Below are positions 43,812-53,859 of a stretch of 64,000 nucleotides of DNA, in pieces. The notes beneath the pieces were generated by a model. It had not been told where the DNA came from. It searched no databases and worked only from the letters and a program-made list of their open reading frames with translations. The DNA comes from Methanocorpusculum labreanum Z. GTDB taxonomy: Archaea > Halobacteriota > Methanomicrobia > Methanomicrobiales > Methanocorpusculaceae. Every line of letters begins with the position of its first letter. The stretch's first letter is position 1. The translations under genes were made by a program, and so were the position numbers. The stretch lies in NCBI RefSeq assembly GCF_000015765.1, contig NC_008942.1:449921-513920 (forward strand), in the 5' to 3' direction.

Positions 43812-45214
43812 TGAAGTCGTTTTTGATCTCGGGAGACCGTTCCGGAGCCGGAAAAACCAGCATCACGCTCGGCCTTGCCGGCCTTCTTGCAAAGGACGCG
43901 GTCGTCCAGACCTACAAAGTGGCGATGGATTACATCGACACCTCCTATCTTTCAGGCGTCACCGGTCGTCCGTCCTACAATCTGGACACCTTCGTCCAGA
44001 CCGATGAGGAACTCGCCGGCCTCTTTTCCTACGGGGCTGAAGGTGCCGACATCGGGATCGTTGAAGGAGTCCGCGGACTCTACGAGGGCCGCGATTCGTT
44101 CACTGACGTCGGCAGTACCGCCGCGATCGCCAAACGCTTCTCCCTCCCAACAATCCTCGTGATCGATGCACGCAGCATCACCCGGTCTGCGGCCGCTCTC
44201 GTAAAGGGATTCCAGGCGTTCGATCCCGATGTCAGAATCAAAGGCGTGATCCTCAACAACACCGGCGGCGGGCACCACGTGACCAAGGCGACCGAGGCGA
44301 TCGAACATTACTGCGGGATCCCCGTTCTCGGCGCAGTCCCCCGAAGCCCGGAGATGGATCTGTCCATGCGGCATCTTGGTCTCGTTCCGTTCGTGGAGGG
44401 TATGCGGGATCCGGGTTTTGCAAAGACGATCGACGGCATCATCCGGCATGTCGGGGCCCACGTGGATCTCGACGCGATAAAGGCCCTCGCAGAAGACGTG
44501 ACGCCGCAGCCAAACAACATCACCGCGTCCCTTGCCTCCCGGCCGGCGGCATCGCGAACGGTCGCGATCGCGTTTGACGAGGCGTTCACCTTCTACTACG
44601 GGGAACTCGAGGCGGTGTTGAAAAGTCAGGGATGCGATGTCGTGAGATTCAGCCCGCTCCATGACACGTTGCCGGAGGCCGACGGGTATATCTTCGGCGG
44701 CGGATACCCCGAGATGTTTGCAGAGGAGCTTTCAAAGAATGTTTTGATGCGGGAAGCGGTCCATGCAAAAGCTAAGGACGGAGTCCCCATCTATGCGGAG
44801 TGCGGCGGTCTGATGTACCTCACCCGGTCGATCACCCTGAAAAACGGCTGGCTGGGAAGAGAAGGAGACGCAGTCTATCCCATGTGCGGGATTTTTGCCG
44901 GCGACACCGTGATGCCTGCCGGAAAAACCCTTCGATATGTGGAAGGAACCGCCGTTCTTGCCGGAAAATCCTATCCTTTCAAAGGACACGAGTTCCATTA
45001 CAGCGGCGTTTCGATGGATGCAGACAGCCGTTTTCTTTACACGCTCTCGCGGGGAACCGGCATAATCGACGGAAAGGACGGCGTCGTTTTCAACAATGCG
45101 CTTGGTTCCTACACCCATCTTATGCCGGTCTCGGCAGAAGGCATCTTAGCGGAGATATTCGGAGAAGAGCGTGGAAAACAGTACATTAAAGCAGATTCCC
45201 CGCAGACGTTATAG
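43811..45214 (+). CDS. cfbB: Ni-sirohydrochlorin a,c-diamide synthase CfbB (CobB/CbiA-like)
   Basis: A 467-residue amidotransferase. The P-loop is ISGDRSGAGKTSITLGLA; an N-terminal ATP-dependent domain (MDYIDTSYLSGVTGR, VEGVRGLYEGRDSF) leads to the C-terminal glutaminase with the Cys of PIYAECGGLMYLT and a His near KGHEFHYSG. It amidates the a and c side chains of Ni-sirohydrochlorin with glutamine. Because it sits between cfbD and a precorrin-2 dehydrogenase gene, the F430 role is preferred over cobyrinate, though CbiA activity cannot be excluded. The ATG at 43811 (TGATG) is preferred over the GTG at 43808. Confidence 0.88.
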   Translation: MKSFLISGDRSGAGKTSITLGLAGLLAKDAVVQTYKVAMDYIDTSYLSGVTGRPSYNLDTFVQTDEELAGLFSYGAEGADIGIVEGVRGLYEGRDSFTDVGSTAAIAKRFSLPTILVIDARSITRSAAALVKGFQAFDPDVRIKGVILNNTGGGHHVTKATEAIEHYCGIPVLGAVPRSPEMDLSMRHLGLVPFVEGMRDPGFAKTIDGIIRHVGAHVDLDAIKALAEDVTPQPNNITASLASRPAASRTVAIAFDEAFTFYYGELEAVLKSQGCDVVRFSPLHDTLPEADGYIFGGGYPEMFAEELSKNVLMREAVHAKAKDGVPIYAECGGLMYLTRSITLKNGWLGREGDAVYPMCGIFAGDTVMPAGKTLRYVEGTAVLAGKSYPFKGHEFHYSGVSMDADSRFLYTLSRGTGIIDGKDGVVFNNALGSYTHLMPVSAEGILAEIFGEERGKQYIKADSPQTL

Positions 45215-45215
45215 T

Positions 45216-45830
45216 ATGATTCCTCTCTTCCTCGACCTGTCGGCATCCCGTGTCCTCGTGTTCGGCGCAGGAAGCGTGGGTATTCGAAAAGCCCGCCATT
45301 TTACCTCGGCCGCCAGAATGACCATCGTTGCCGAAGATCTCTCTCCCGAGGTCTTTTCCTTTAAAAACGCATCCATCAAACAGCAGGCGATCGAAGATAT
45401 GGAGAGCGAGGATCTCGAGAAGCTGATCGACCGACACGACATCGTGATTGCCGCCCTTTCGGATGAAAAGGAGAATGAGCGGTTGTGCAGTCTCGCAAAA
45501 GCAGCCGGAAAATTATACAACAATGCGACCGGAGAGGGAAACATCCGGATCCCGTCGGTTGTCTGTGGGGCCGAGTATCAGATCGCCGTCACGACCGAAA
45601 AATCGGCCCCGGCGGTCCCGGCATTTATCCGGTCCTTTCTTGAGGAAAACCTTCCCTGGCTGGACAACATGGTGCTCCTCCAGAATACGCTTCGCGAAGA
45701 GCTGAAAACGACGATCCCCGACCAGGCACGAAGGGCAGAGATCCTTCGGGCCGTGATCGACGATGCGGAGATACAAAACGCCTGCATAGCCGGCGTTCCC
45801 TCAACCGAAATCTGTAAAAAATATCTATGA
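45216..45830 (+). CDS. Precorrin-2 dehydrogenase (Met8/CysG-N-like)
   Basis: A 204-residue protein begun at the ATG at 45216, 1 bp after the cfbB stop. It has the CysG-type start MIPLFLDLSASRVLVFGAG SVG pattern (FGAGSVGIRKARHF), an Asp/Lys-bearing AALSDEKENERLC and the segment NIRIPSVVCGAEYQIAV-like text with AVTTEKSAPAVPAF. It oxidises precorrin-2 to sirohydrochlorin with NAD, the precursor for nickel insertion by CfbA. Iron chelation as in Met8p is possible. It links the cfb genes to hemA, which it overlaps by 4 bp. Confidence 0.88.
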   Translation: MIPLFLDLSASRVLVFGAGSVGIRKARHFTSAARMTIVAEDLSPEVFSFKNASIKQQAIEDMESEDLEKLIDRHDIVIAALSDEKENERLCSLAKAAGKLYNNATGEGNIRIPSVVCGAEYQIAVTTEKSAPAVPAFIRSFLEENLPWLDNMVLLQNTLREELKTTIPDQARRAEILRAVIDDAEIQNACIAGVPSTEICKKYL

Positions 45831-47101
45831 CCCGCACACTTCTTACCGACATCGCGGTGGCGACCGCAGATCACAGTAAATACGGCGAGGAGGTTCTCGG
45901 CCTTTTCAGGTTTAAGGACGAGACGGCCTTTTTCGAGAAAGCTTCGAAGATATTTCCCGGCGTGGTTCTTCTTGAGACCTGCAACAGGGTCGAGATCCTG
46001 GTACACGGGAGCGCCAAGCAGCTGAGGGACTTCCTCCACGGCGAACAGAGGTTCGGGTTCGATATCCTCGAAGGCGAAGCTGCCCTCATGCATCTCCTGG
46101 AACTCGCCGCCGGGACGAAGTCGATGATCATCGGCGAGGATCAGATCCTCGGACAGATGCGGCGTGCTCTCCTCCTTGCCGAGTCGCACGACACCAACGA
46201 CGTCATCACCGATGTCTGTCTGAACACCGCGATCCGGGAAGGCGTGTCGATTCGGCAGAAGACCTCCATCAACAAAGGAGCAGTATCCATCGGTTCGGCC
46301 GCGGTTCTTCTTGCCGAGGAGCTGATGGGCGATCTCGACGGAAAAAACATCCTGGTCGTCGGCGGCGGCGAGATGGGAACACTCGTTGCCCGGGCCCTCT
46401 GCGAGAAAAATCTCCGGGCAATCTATGTTACAAACAGGTCCTTTGACCGGGCCGTCCTTCTCGCAGAAGAGATCAAAGGCCGGGCGATGCGGCTCGACCA
46501 GCTGTATCCCTGCATAGCTCTTTCAGACGTCGTCATCTCCTGCACGGGAGCTCCGCATTTGATCATCCACGCAGACGAACTTGCCGAAACGATGAACGAG
46601 AGGTTCTGGCCGCTCGATCTCGAGCCGCGGCATCTTCTTTTGATCGACATTGCCCAGCCGCGGGACATCGACGACGCCTGCCGGGACGTTCCCGGCGTCT
46701 CGCTGAAAACGCTCGACGATCTGAAAAGCATCTCGGAAAAGAATCTGGCCGCACGAAAGACCGAGTGCGAACATGCGGACGTTCTTGTCAAAGCCGCTCT
46801 CCCGGAGTTCATCAAGGCCTTCAACCGTGCGGCATCCGGCGATCTGACGAAGAACCTCTACACGTGGGCAGAGGAGATCCGTCAGCGTGAAAAAAACAAG
46901 GCGCTTTCCCGCCTCCGGGACGCCGACCCCTATCTTGAATCGGTGATCGACGACTTAACAAGCGCTCTTACGAAAAAACTGCTCGAGGATGCGGCGAAAA
47001 GCATTCGGGCGAGCGCAGAATGTACCGACACACAGACCGCAGAAATCCTCCTCAAAGCAATAATTTCAGGTGAAGTATCATGTATCCGCAGATCAGAATG
47101 A
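45827..47101 (+). CDS. hemA: Glutamyl-tRNA reductase
   Basis: A 424-residue enzyme with the active-site Cys in VVLLETCNRVEILVH, EDQILGQMRRALLLA, and the NADPH domain NILVVGGGEMGTLVAR. A helical dimerisation tail is at the C-terminus (about 320-420). It reduces Glu-tRNA(Glu) to glutamate semialdehyde; the tRNA-Glu at 1894 is a possible substrate. First in the block hemA-hemB-hemL-hemC::cobA. Confidence 0.95.
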   Translation: MTRTLLTDIAVATADHSKYGEEVLGLFRFKDETAFFEKASKIFPGVVLLETCNRVEILVHGSAKQLRDFLHGEQRFGFDILEGEAALMHLLELAAGTKSMIIGEDQILGQMRRALLLAESHDTNDVITDVCLNTAIREGVSIRQKTSINKGAVSIGSAAVLLAEELMGDLDGKNILVVGGGEMGTLVARALCEKNLRAIYVTNRSFDRAVLLAEEIKGRAMRLDQLYPCIALSDVVISCTGAPHLIIHADELAETMNERFWPLDLEPRHLLLIDIAQPRDIDDACRDVPGVSLKTLDDLKSISEKNLAARKTECEHADVLVKAALPEFIKAFNRAASGDLTKNLYTWAEEIRQREKNKALSRLRDADPYLESVIDDLTSALTKKLLEDAAKSIRASAECTDTQTAEILLKAIISGEVSCIRRSE

Positions 47102-48045
47102 GAAGACTCCGGCAGAATATCCTTCAGCCGATGTTCAAGGAAACGAGACTCGTAAAAGATGAACTGATCATGCCGCTCTTTTTCGACGAGAACGCGGTAA
47201 AGCCGGTTCCGATCGCCTCCATGCCCGGCCAGTTCCGGCACCCTCTTTCCTGTGCCGAAGAGGTCGCAGAAGAGATGAAGGCCGCAGGTCTTCGCGCCGT
47301 TCTTCTGTTCGGGATCCCGAAATGCAAGGACACCGAAGCTTCCGGTGCATTTGCCGAAAACGGCATCGTTCAGGAAGCAACACGGCGGATCAAAGCCGCC
47401 GTGCCGGATCTCATCGTCATCACAGACACCTGCGCCTGCGAATACACCTCGCATGGACACTGCGGGATTTTGTGCGGAAAAGAGCTGGACAACGACGCGT
47501 CCCTTCTCTTGATGGAGAAGATCGCGGTCAGTCAGGCCGCGGCCGGCGCCGACATGGTCGCCCCGTCATGCATGCTGGACGGCCAGGTCACGGCGATCCG
47601 CGAAGCTTTGGACGAAGCGGGTTTTTCGAACACCCCGATCATGTCCTACTCGACCAAATTCGCGTCAGCCCTGTACGGCCCGTTCCGTGAAGCGGCCGAC
47701 TCGGGATTCTCGTTTGGAGACCGGACCAGTTATCAGATGAGCCCGGCAAACCGCAGGGAAGCGATCCGTGAATCCTATCTCGACGAGATGGAAGGAGCCG
47801 ACATCCTGATGGTGAAACCCGCAGGATTTTACCTCGACATTCTGCGGGATGTGCGGGAGTCCACGGATCTGCCGGTCGCCGCCTATCAGGTATCAGGCGA
47901 GTATTCGATGATCAAAGCCGCCGGCATGAACGGCTGGATCGATGAAAAGAAGATCATGATGGAGTCGCTTCTTGCAATCAAACGTGCAGGGGCCGACTTG
48001 ATCATCACCTATTTTGCAAAAGAGGCCGCGGAGATGCTGCCATGA
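47080..48045 (+). CDS. hemB: Porphobilinogen synthase (delta-aminolevulinate dehydratase)
   Basis: A 321-residue enzyme. The start at 47080 ([13 protein letters not shown]) overlaps hemA by 22 bp and keeps the conserved P..R.RRLR segment; an ATG at 47098 would lose it. Landmarks are a zinc Cys cluster ([16 protein letters not shown]), one active Lys in [14 protein letters not shown] and the Schiff-base Lys in [16 protein letters not shown]. It condenses two aminolevulinates to porphobilinogen. It overlaps hemL by 4 bp. Confidence 0.95.
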   Translation: MYPQIRMRRLRQNILQPMFKETRLVKDELIMPLFFDENAVKPVPIASMPGQFRHPLSCAEEVAEEMKAAGLRAVLLFGIPKCKDTEASGAFAENGIVQEATRRIKAAVPDLIVITDTCACEYTSHGHCGILCGKELDNDASLLLMEKIAVSQAAAGADMVAPSCMLDGQVTAIREALDEAGFSNTPIMSYSTKFASALYGPFREAADSGFSFGDRTSYQMSPANRREAIRESYLDEMEGADILMVKPAGFYLDILRDVRESTDLPVAAYQVSGEYSMIKAAGMNGWIDEKKIMMESLLAIKRAGADLIITYFAKEAAEMLP

Positions 48046-49280
48046 AAAGTGAAGAGTTATTTACCACAGCAAAGACCTGCCTTCCGGGCGGGGTCTCAAG
48101 TCCGGTGCGTGCAATCAAACCGTATCCGTTTTATGTAAAATCCGCCAGAGGCGCAACGCTCGAGACAGAAGACGGGGAATCACTCGTCGACTGCTGCATG
48201 GGATACGGTCCTCTGCTTCTCGGTCACGCACATCCGGCCATTCAAAAGGCGATCGAGGCACAGCTCGACGCCGGCTGGCTCTACGGCACGCCGACGAAGC
48301 TCGAGATTGATCTTGCGCAGAGGATATGCCGCGATCACCCCTCGATCGAGATGCTCAGATGCGTTTCGACCGGTCTTGAGGCCACGCTTGCCGCGATCCG
48401 GCTTGCCCGGGGTTTTACCGGAAAATGCGGGATCGTGAAGCTCGAAGGCGGGTTCCACGGAGCCCATGACGCGGTTTTGATTGCCGCAGGAAGCGGGGCA
48501 ACCACGCACGGAACGCCCGACTCGCTCGGCGTTCCCCCGTCCTTTGCCGCCCAGACCCGTCAGGTCCCGTACAATGATCCCGAAGCACTCGAAGAGCTGC
48601 TTTCAAAGGACAAAGAGATCGCCGCATTCATCCTCGAACCGGTGATGGGAAACGTCGGGCCGGTCCTCCCGGACGACGGCTATCTCTCCGCGGTCCGCGA
48701 GATCACGAAAGCTCATGACGTTCTCCTCATCTTCGACGAGGTCATCACCGGATACCGGGTCGGTATCGGCGGAGCACAGAAAAAATACGGCATAAAACCC
48801 GATCTCACCACGCTTGGAAAGATCACCGGTGGTGGTCTCCCGATCGGCGTGTTCGGCGGCAGACGAGACATTATGGAGCTCGTTTCGCCCTCGGGCGGCG
48901 TCTACAACGCCGGAACGTTCAACGGCAATCCCCTTTCGATGGCGGCAGGCATCGCGACCAACGTCTACCTCCACGAAAACGAGAGTCTGTATGCAGAGCT
49001 CGACGAAAAGACCCGGGCGATCGAAGAGTCGCTGCCGGCAAAGGCTTCCGGCTCGTTTGTGAGACTCGGTTCACTCTTCAAGTACTTCTTCAGAAGCACG
49101 GCTCCAAGAAACTATCTCGAGGCAAAGGAATCGGACACCGCCGCTTTCCGCGTATTCTTCGAGAAAGCGCTCAAAGACGGCGTGTTTATCCCGCCTTCGC
49201 AGTTCGAGACCAACTTCCTCTCGACTGCCCACGACGCATCCTCTATGGAGAAAATCATCTCGGTATATCAGCATGTCTAA
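48042..49280 (+). CDS. hemL: Glutamate-1-semialdehyde 2,1-aminomutase
   Basis: A 412-residue PLP enzyme of fold type [20 protein letters not shown] at the start, [19 protein letters not shown], and the PLP lysine in [18 protein letters not shown], followed by [13 protein letters not shown], are diagnostic. It moves the amino group of glutamate semialdehyde to make aminolevulinate. It overlaps hemB and hemC::cobA by 4 and 8 bp. Confidence 0.96.
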   Translation: MKSEELFTTAKTCLPGGVSSPVRAIKPYPFYVKSARGATLETEDGESLVDCCMGYGPLLLGHAHPAIQKAIEAQLDAGWLYGTPTKLEIDLAQRICRDHPSIEMLRCVSTGLEATLAAIRLARGFTGKCGIVKLEGGFHGAHDAVLIAAGSGATTHGTPDSLGVPPSFAAQTRQVPYNDPEALEELLSKDKEIAAFILEPVMGNVGPVLPDDGYLSAVREITKAHDVLLIFDEVITGYRVGIGGAQKKYGIKPDLTTLGKITGGGLPIGVFGGRRDIMELVSPSGGVYNAGTFNGNPLSMAAGIATNVYLHENESLYAELDEKTRAIEESLPAKASGSFVRLGSLFKYFFRSTAPRNYLEAKESDTAAFRVFFEKALKDGVFIPPSQFETNFLSTAHDASSMEKIISVYQHV

Positions 49281-50901
49281 AATACGGATCGGCACACGCG
49301 GCAGTAAACTTGCTCTTGCCCAAACGAAAAAGGTCATCGGTCTTCTTGCGGAGAACGGTATCGACGCCGAGTATGTGATCATCAAAACGACCGGCGACAA
49401 GGTCACCGACCGGGGTCTTCATCAGATCGGCGGGTTCGGGATGTTCGTGCGCGAACTCGACAATGCGATTCTCCGGGGAGAGATCGACTGCGCTGTCCAC
49501 AGTATGAAAGACATCCCTGCAGAACGGCCCAAAGGCCTTCTCACGGTCGCGGTTTTGAAGCGCGATCCGCCGTATGATTTTCTGGTGATGAACGGCAAAG
49601 TAGAGGATCTGATGGTGATCGGGACCTCGAGTCTGCGCAGAAAAGCCCAGCTTCTCCGGTATTTTCACAACTGTCCTGCGGTCAGGGTTGAGATGCTGCG
49701 GGGAAATCTGGACACGCGGCTTGGAAAGCTGGACGACGGGCTGTATGACGGGATCATGGTCGCTGAGGCGGGACTCATGCGGCTGGACTACAAGCGAAAC
49801 GGGGTCAGACTCTCGCCGGATATGTTCGTTCCAGCGGCAAATCAGGGGACGATCGCGATCGTCAGCCGGGACACGCCCGAGCTTCGGGCGGCTTTTGCCC
49901 CTCTGAATGATCCGCAGTCGGCTCTGGACTGCGCGATCGAGCGGATCGTGATGGAACAGGTCGGCGGGGGATGTTTTACCCCTATGGGGATCTTCTGCGA
50001 GAATCAGCACCTGACCGCGGAGGTGCTTTCACTCGACGGGACCCGTGCCGAGCGGATCACTGCGGAGATCGGGGATCTTGAGGGGGCGAGGGTGGCCGGG
50101 ATCAGATTGAAGAACGTCGGTGCCGAACTGATCGCCGAGGCAAAGCTTGCTCTCGGCGAGCCGGCCAAAAAAAACGGGAAGGTGTATCTCGTGGGCTCGG
50201 GTCCGGGAGGCCTTGGGCTTTTGACGTTCCGTGCCCGCGAGGTGATCGATTTGGCGGATGTGATCATGTATGATCAGCTGCCGGGTGACGAGATCATTGC
50301 TTCACTTCCTGCACGTGCGGAGAAGATCGATGTTGGAAAATACGGCGGTCATCACACGATGAAGCAGGAGGATATCGAAAAACTGCTCGTCGAAAAAGCA
50401 CAGGCAGGCGGGATCATCGTCCGGCTGAAAGGCGGCGATCCGTTTTTGTTCGGCCGCGGCGGCGAGGAGATGGAGGTTCTGCGCGAGCACAACATCCCCT
50501 GTGAAGCAATTCCGGGGGTCACGAGCGGTATCGCGGTGCCTGAATGCGTCGGGATCCCGGTCACTCACCGGGATTTTGCAAGCCAGGTGACCTTTGTTAC
50601 GGGCCATGAAAATCCGGAAAAGGAGGTTTCGTCGATCGACTGGAAGTGGCTGGCCGGAAGTCCCGGAACGATCGTGATCTATATGGGCGTGAAAAATCTC
50701 GGCAGGATCGCGGAACTCTTGATTGAAAACGGCAGGGATCCGCAAACGAAGATCGCGGTGATCGAACGGGGATTCCGCCCGGATCAGCGGGTGACCTGTG
50801 CCACGCTCGCGGATATAGGAGAGGTCTCAAAGAAGGTCGGGATGAAGCCGCCGGCGATCATCGTGATCGGCGAAGTGGTCGGGCTGTATAAGGAAGAATG
50901 A
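49273..50901 (+). CDS. Fused hydroxymethylbilane synthase and uroporphyrinogen-III methyltransferase
   Basis: A 542-residue fusion. Residues 1-300 are Hem[44 protein letters not shown] and the dipyrromethane Cys at about 234 ([11 protein letters not shown]). From about residue 303 the CobA/SUMT domain begins ([18 protein letters not shown]), with [30 protein letters not shown] and TFVTGHE. It makes hydroxymethylbilane and, after ring closure, precorrin-2. A uroporphyrinogen-III synthase (HemD) is needed between the two steps and is not found in the window. It ends the tetrapyrrole run that starts at 41174. Confidence 0.93.
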   Translation: MSKIRIGTRGSKLALAQTKKVIGLLAENGIDAEYVIIKTTGDKVTDRGLHQIGGFGMFVRELDNAILRGEIDCAVHSMKDIPAERPKGLLTVAVLKRDPPYDFLVMNGKVEDLMVIGTSSLRRKAQLLRYFHNCPAVRVEMLRGNLDTRLGKLDDGLYDGIMVAEAGLMRLDYKRNGVRLSPDMFVPAANQGTIAIVSRDTPELRAAFAPLNDPQSALDCAIERIVMEQVGGGCFTPMGIFCENQHLTAEVLSLDGTRAERITAEIGDLEGARVAGIRLKNVGAELIAEAKLALGEPAKKNGKVYLVGSGPGGLGLLTFRAREVIDLADVIMYDQLPGDEIIASLPARAEKIDVGKYGGHHTMKQEDIEKLLVEKAQAGGIIVRLKGGDPFLFGRGGEEMEVLREHNIPCEAIPGVTSGIAVPECVGIPVTHRDFASQVTFVTGHENPEKEVSSIDWKWLAGSPGTIVIYMGVKNLGRIAELLIENGRDPQTKIAVIERGFRPDQRVTCATLADIGEVSKKVGMKPPAIIVIGEVVGLYKEE

Positions 50902-50922
50902 GTATTTTTCTCTTTATCATCT

Positions 50923-52194
50923 CTACCACGGATTTTCTCGTGAGATTAACCCCTTACCCGAATAATCATGACTAGATTTTATATCACTTAATATCTTCGG
51001 GGAATAACCAAATGGGACACATAAGCCATTGAGTATCCAGCCAGACATTAGGATGGGCATTTCTTCGGTTGCATGTTCGAAGGGATCGTTGAATATAATC
51101 TCTTGTTCTTTTTTTATAGAGTAGCAAATTCCATACTTTTTTACCGTATCATAAAATGTATTATCCCCCGTATCAAAATACATCAGACAATTACGTATAT
51201 TTCTGTATTTGAACGAAAGAACATACTCTTTTTTATCGAAATATTTTGTCAGGAGATATTCTAAAACGGAATTCAATGTCGCTGTTATATAATAAAAAAT
51301 TAGAAAAAAATCTAGAAACTTGAATCCTGTCAAATCATAATGTGGATTACATTTGCGCAGATTCAAAGCAATATCTTCACAATTCTCCGATATACACGGC
51401 ATGAGAGGGAAAGAGAATTTCACACTGCCGTTTTTAAATATTTCGAGAATACCAGTGGCAGATTTTGGTTCAATTATGTCTGACCCAAATAATATTATCG
51501 AGTCGTGTGATAACATACTCCTTCCGAATCCACCTTTTTTGATAAAATGGGATTTGATATCTTCAAAATCATTAAAAGTTAACCGGTTTTGTTGTTTTTT
51601 GTTATATAATGTTATCATACAGAATGGCGATTTAGGCTCAAATTCATATATAGTATCAATTTTGAATTTCTCCATCTCATTTTTATATTCATTTCGTTTT
51701 TCAATCAATCTATCAATTGTTGAACGATCGGGTGCAACTGGAAGTTTGCTACTACCACTTCGTATGTAGACAGTACCTTTACAGATGTATGGAGGATCAA
51801 TCCCCTCATCAACGAATATGACCAAAACCCCTGTTTCTATTTCGGAAGGATTACGAATAAAGCGGCATTCAAAAACAGGTGTTGGTGATACATCAGATTG
51901 GATTTTGTTAGCTATTGTTTGGCTAAAGTCTGCTTTTTCTCCATGAATGTTGACGATACCTCCACGATCATTTATTCCAATAAAAAGCCAGCCCCCTTCT
52001 GAATTTGCAAAAGAGGTTATTGTCTGGCAGAGATGTTTTATCTTAAAATTATCGTCCCATTGTTTCTTGTATTCTACTTTATATCCCTCTTGTATCCCCC
52101 TATCTGCGAGTTGGGATAAATGCTCATATTCAATCTCGTCTATTGAGAGAAAATTGCCATTTTCATTTATCAGAGGAGAGTAAAATTGTGACAT
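50923..52194 (-). CDS. AlbA_2/Schlafen-type ATP-binding protein
   Basis: A 423-residue protein begun at the ATG at 52194. The N-terminal 200 residues are an AlbA_2 domain: KVEYKKQWDDN, TITSFANSEGGWLFIGIND and a GTVYIRSGSSKLPVAPD end. The remainder is an unfamiliar alpha/beta region with SILFGSDIIE-like text. The gene is clearly richer in A and T than neighbours, a sign of acquisition. AlbA_2 proteins occur with mobile elements and may act in defence or as regulators (family knowledge). It is convergent with the hemC::cobA gene and next to the MITE-like element at 52307. Confidence 0.78.
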   Translation of the reverse strand: MSQFYSPLINENGNFLSIDEIEYEHLSQLADRGIQEGYKVEYKKQWDDNFKIKHLCQTITSFANSEGGWLFIGINDRGGIVNIHGEKADFSQTIANKIQSDVSPTPVFECRFIRNPSEIETGVLVIFVDEGIDPPYICKGTVYIRSGSSKLPVAPDRSTIDRLIEKRNEYKNEMEKFKIDTIYEFEPKSPFCMITLYNKKQQNRLTFNDFEDIKSHFIKKGGFGRSMLSHDSIILFGSDIIEPKSATGILEIFKNGSVKFSFPLMPCISENCEDIALNLRKCNPHYDLTGFKFLDFFLIFYYITATLNSVLEYLLTKYFDKKEYVLSFKYRNIRNCLMYFDTGDNTFYDTVKKYGICYSIKKEQEIIFNDPFEHATEEMPILMSGWILNGLCVPFGYSPKILSDIKSSHDYSGKGLISRENPW

Positions 52195-52306
52195 TCTAAT
52201 GTTCCTATCCAAATAATAGAGTCAATGATATTTATAATAGGTTACGCGGTGTTATTCTCCATCTAATTCGGGAAGAGTATTGTTGGGTGTGGAGACAAGA
52301 GATTAT

Positions 52307-52619
52307 TTAACCGCGAATCTCCGCGAATTAACGCGAATCGCATTTTTCTTGCGCCTGCGTGCTCTGCTCCGGCTTATCGCCTACGCAGGAATCGCACGCC
52401 GTCTGGAAAAATGCTGGGGAAAAACCGGCGTGCCGGTTTTTCTCTCCGTAAAATTTCTCTTTGCGTGTAATTGAAAAAATAATGAAACAACAGAAAAACC
52501 CGCACGCGGGTTTTTCCGATAGCATTTTTCAAGTGAGGGTGCGATTCCTGCGTAGGCGATAAGCCGAAGCAGAGCACCCGAACGTAAGGAAAATGCGATT
52601 CGCGGGAATTCGCGGTTAA
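52307..52619. mobile_element. MITE-like element with long terminal inverted repeats
   Basis: TTAACCGCGAAT at 52307 is mirrored by the TTAA-ending copy at 52619. The arms are about 135 bp each and match over blocks such as AATCGCATTTT, TGCTCTGCT, CGGCTTATCGCCTACGCAGG and GAAAAATGCT, in inverted orientation. Two short hairpins with T-runs (AAAAACCGGC/GCCGGTTTTT and AAAAACCCGC/GCGGGTTTTT) flank a centre of about 45 bp. No gene lies inside. The 574 bp between the AlbA_2 gene and the ferredoxin hold only this and AT-rich spacer. Confidence 0.8.
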
Positions 52620-52768
52620 CTATCTCATTATCTTACACAAATGCCGTACACGAAGTCAAAATGCTTCATGCACATATCAGCATTTTGATCGAGAGCTATC
52701 CGTCCCACTCTTTTTTTCAGCTGGGATACGGCAAAATCGGGTTTGAAATTCGAAAAGAAAAAAAAGGA

Positions 52769-52942
52769 TTACTCCATGTGGATAGCGCTTTCTGGGCACT
52801 CGTCCACACAGGTTTCGCAGTCAACGCAGTCATCGACGCTGATTACCGCCTTGTCATCGACAAGTTCGATCGCTGCTGACGGGCAGATGTCCACACAGGT
52901 CGCACATCCGGTACATTTTTCTTTATTAACTACTGCTGGCAT
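52769..52942 (-). CDS. Small 2[4Fe-4S] ferredoxin
   Basis: A 57-residue ferredoxin, too short for many gene finders. It starts at the ATG at 52942 (MPAVVNKEKCTGCATC), with a GAGGT ribosome-binding site 12 bp upstream. Both cluster motifs are complete: CTGCATCVDICP and CVDCETCVDECP. It is a low-potential electron carrier for methanogen oxidoreductases such as Kor (family knowledge). It stands alone, between the MITE-like element and dapB. Confidence 0.93.
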   Translation of the reverse strand: MPAVVNKEKCTGCATCVDICPSAAIELVDDKAVISVDDCVDCETCVDECPESAIHME

Positions 52943-53103
52943 TTTTGGATTTACCTCGTATAATTACTGTATTTCTTATCCTAAGGGGAAATACATTTCG
53001 AGTTGGTGAAGGGCTGCTCTTTTCCAGTCGGTGTTCAAAGTAACTGAAATAAAAAATGATTTGGATTGGGAAAGATATGGATATCGAAAAAAGAAGGCCC
53101 GGG

Positions 53104-53859
53104 TTATAACCCGAGAACCTCTTTCATAGTATATACTCCCGGTTTCGCTTTGGGCACCCATGCCGCCGCACGGATAGCGCCTCGTGCGAATACCGCTCTA
53201 TCGTAGGCACGGTGCGTCAGCTCGATCGTCTCGTAGTTCTGATGGAACTGGACCGTGTGGTCGCCGACCACATCGCCGCCGCGGATCACATGCACGCCGA
53301 TCTCGTTTTTCCGCTCGGTCATACCCTCGCGTCCGTACATCTCCTCGCGTTTGCCGACCTCTTCCTGGATCACTTTCAGGATCGTCTTCGCCGTTCCGCT
53401 CGGAGCGTCCTTCTTGTACCGGTGGTGGGCCTCGATCACTTCGATATCGTAATCGCCCAGACGCGATGCCGCATCGCGGACAAGTTCCCAGAAAATGTTC
53501 ACGCCGACGCTGAAGTTGGTCGTTTTAACGACCGGGACATTCTTTATCGCGTCAAGCAGCTCGGCATCCTGCTCCGGCGTGAAACCGGTCGTGCCGATCA
53601 CTAAAGCCACGCCTTTTTTCGCAGCGATCTTTGCATTGATCATCGTCGCCGCCGCCACGGTGAAGTCGATCATCACATCGGGTTTGACCTCGTCGATGAA
53701 CGCGGCAAGCTTCTCGGAAGGAACGACCGGTTTTCCAAGGACCGTCCCGTCCCGGATATCCACGCCGCCGACGAACTCCAGCTCCGGGTTCTCGATCACC
53801 ATGTTCGCGATCATGGTTCCCATCCTGCCGAGTGCGCCGCAGATGATGACCTTAATCAT
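53104..53859 (-). CDS. dapB: 4-hydroxy-tetrahydrodipicolinate reductase
   Basis: A 251-residue enzyme begun at the ATG at 53859 ([17 protein letters not shown]); it overlaps the end of dapA by 8 bp. The NAD(P)-binding loop [17 protein letters not shown], the active His in [16 protein letters not shown] and [16 protein letters not shown] are all present. It reduces dihydrodipicolinate to tetrahydrodipicolinate in lysine synthesis. A stem CGGGTTATAACCCG overlaps its stop and may act in termination. Confidence 0.95.
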
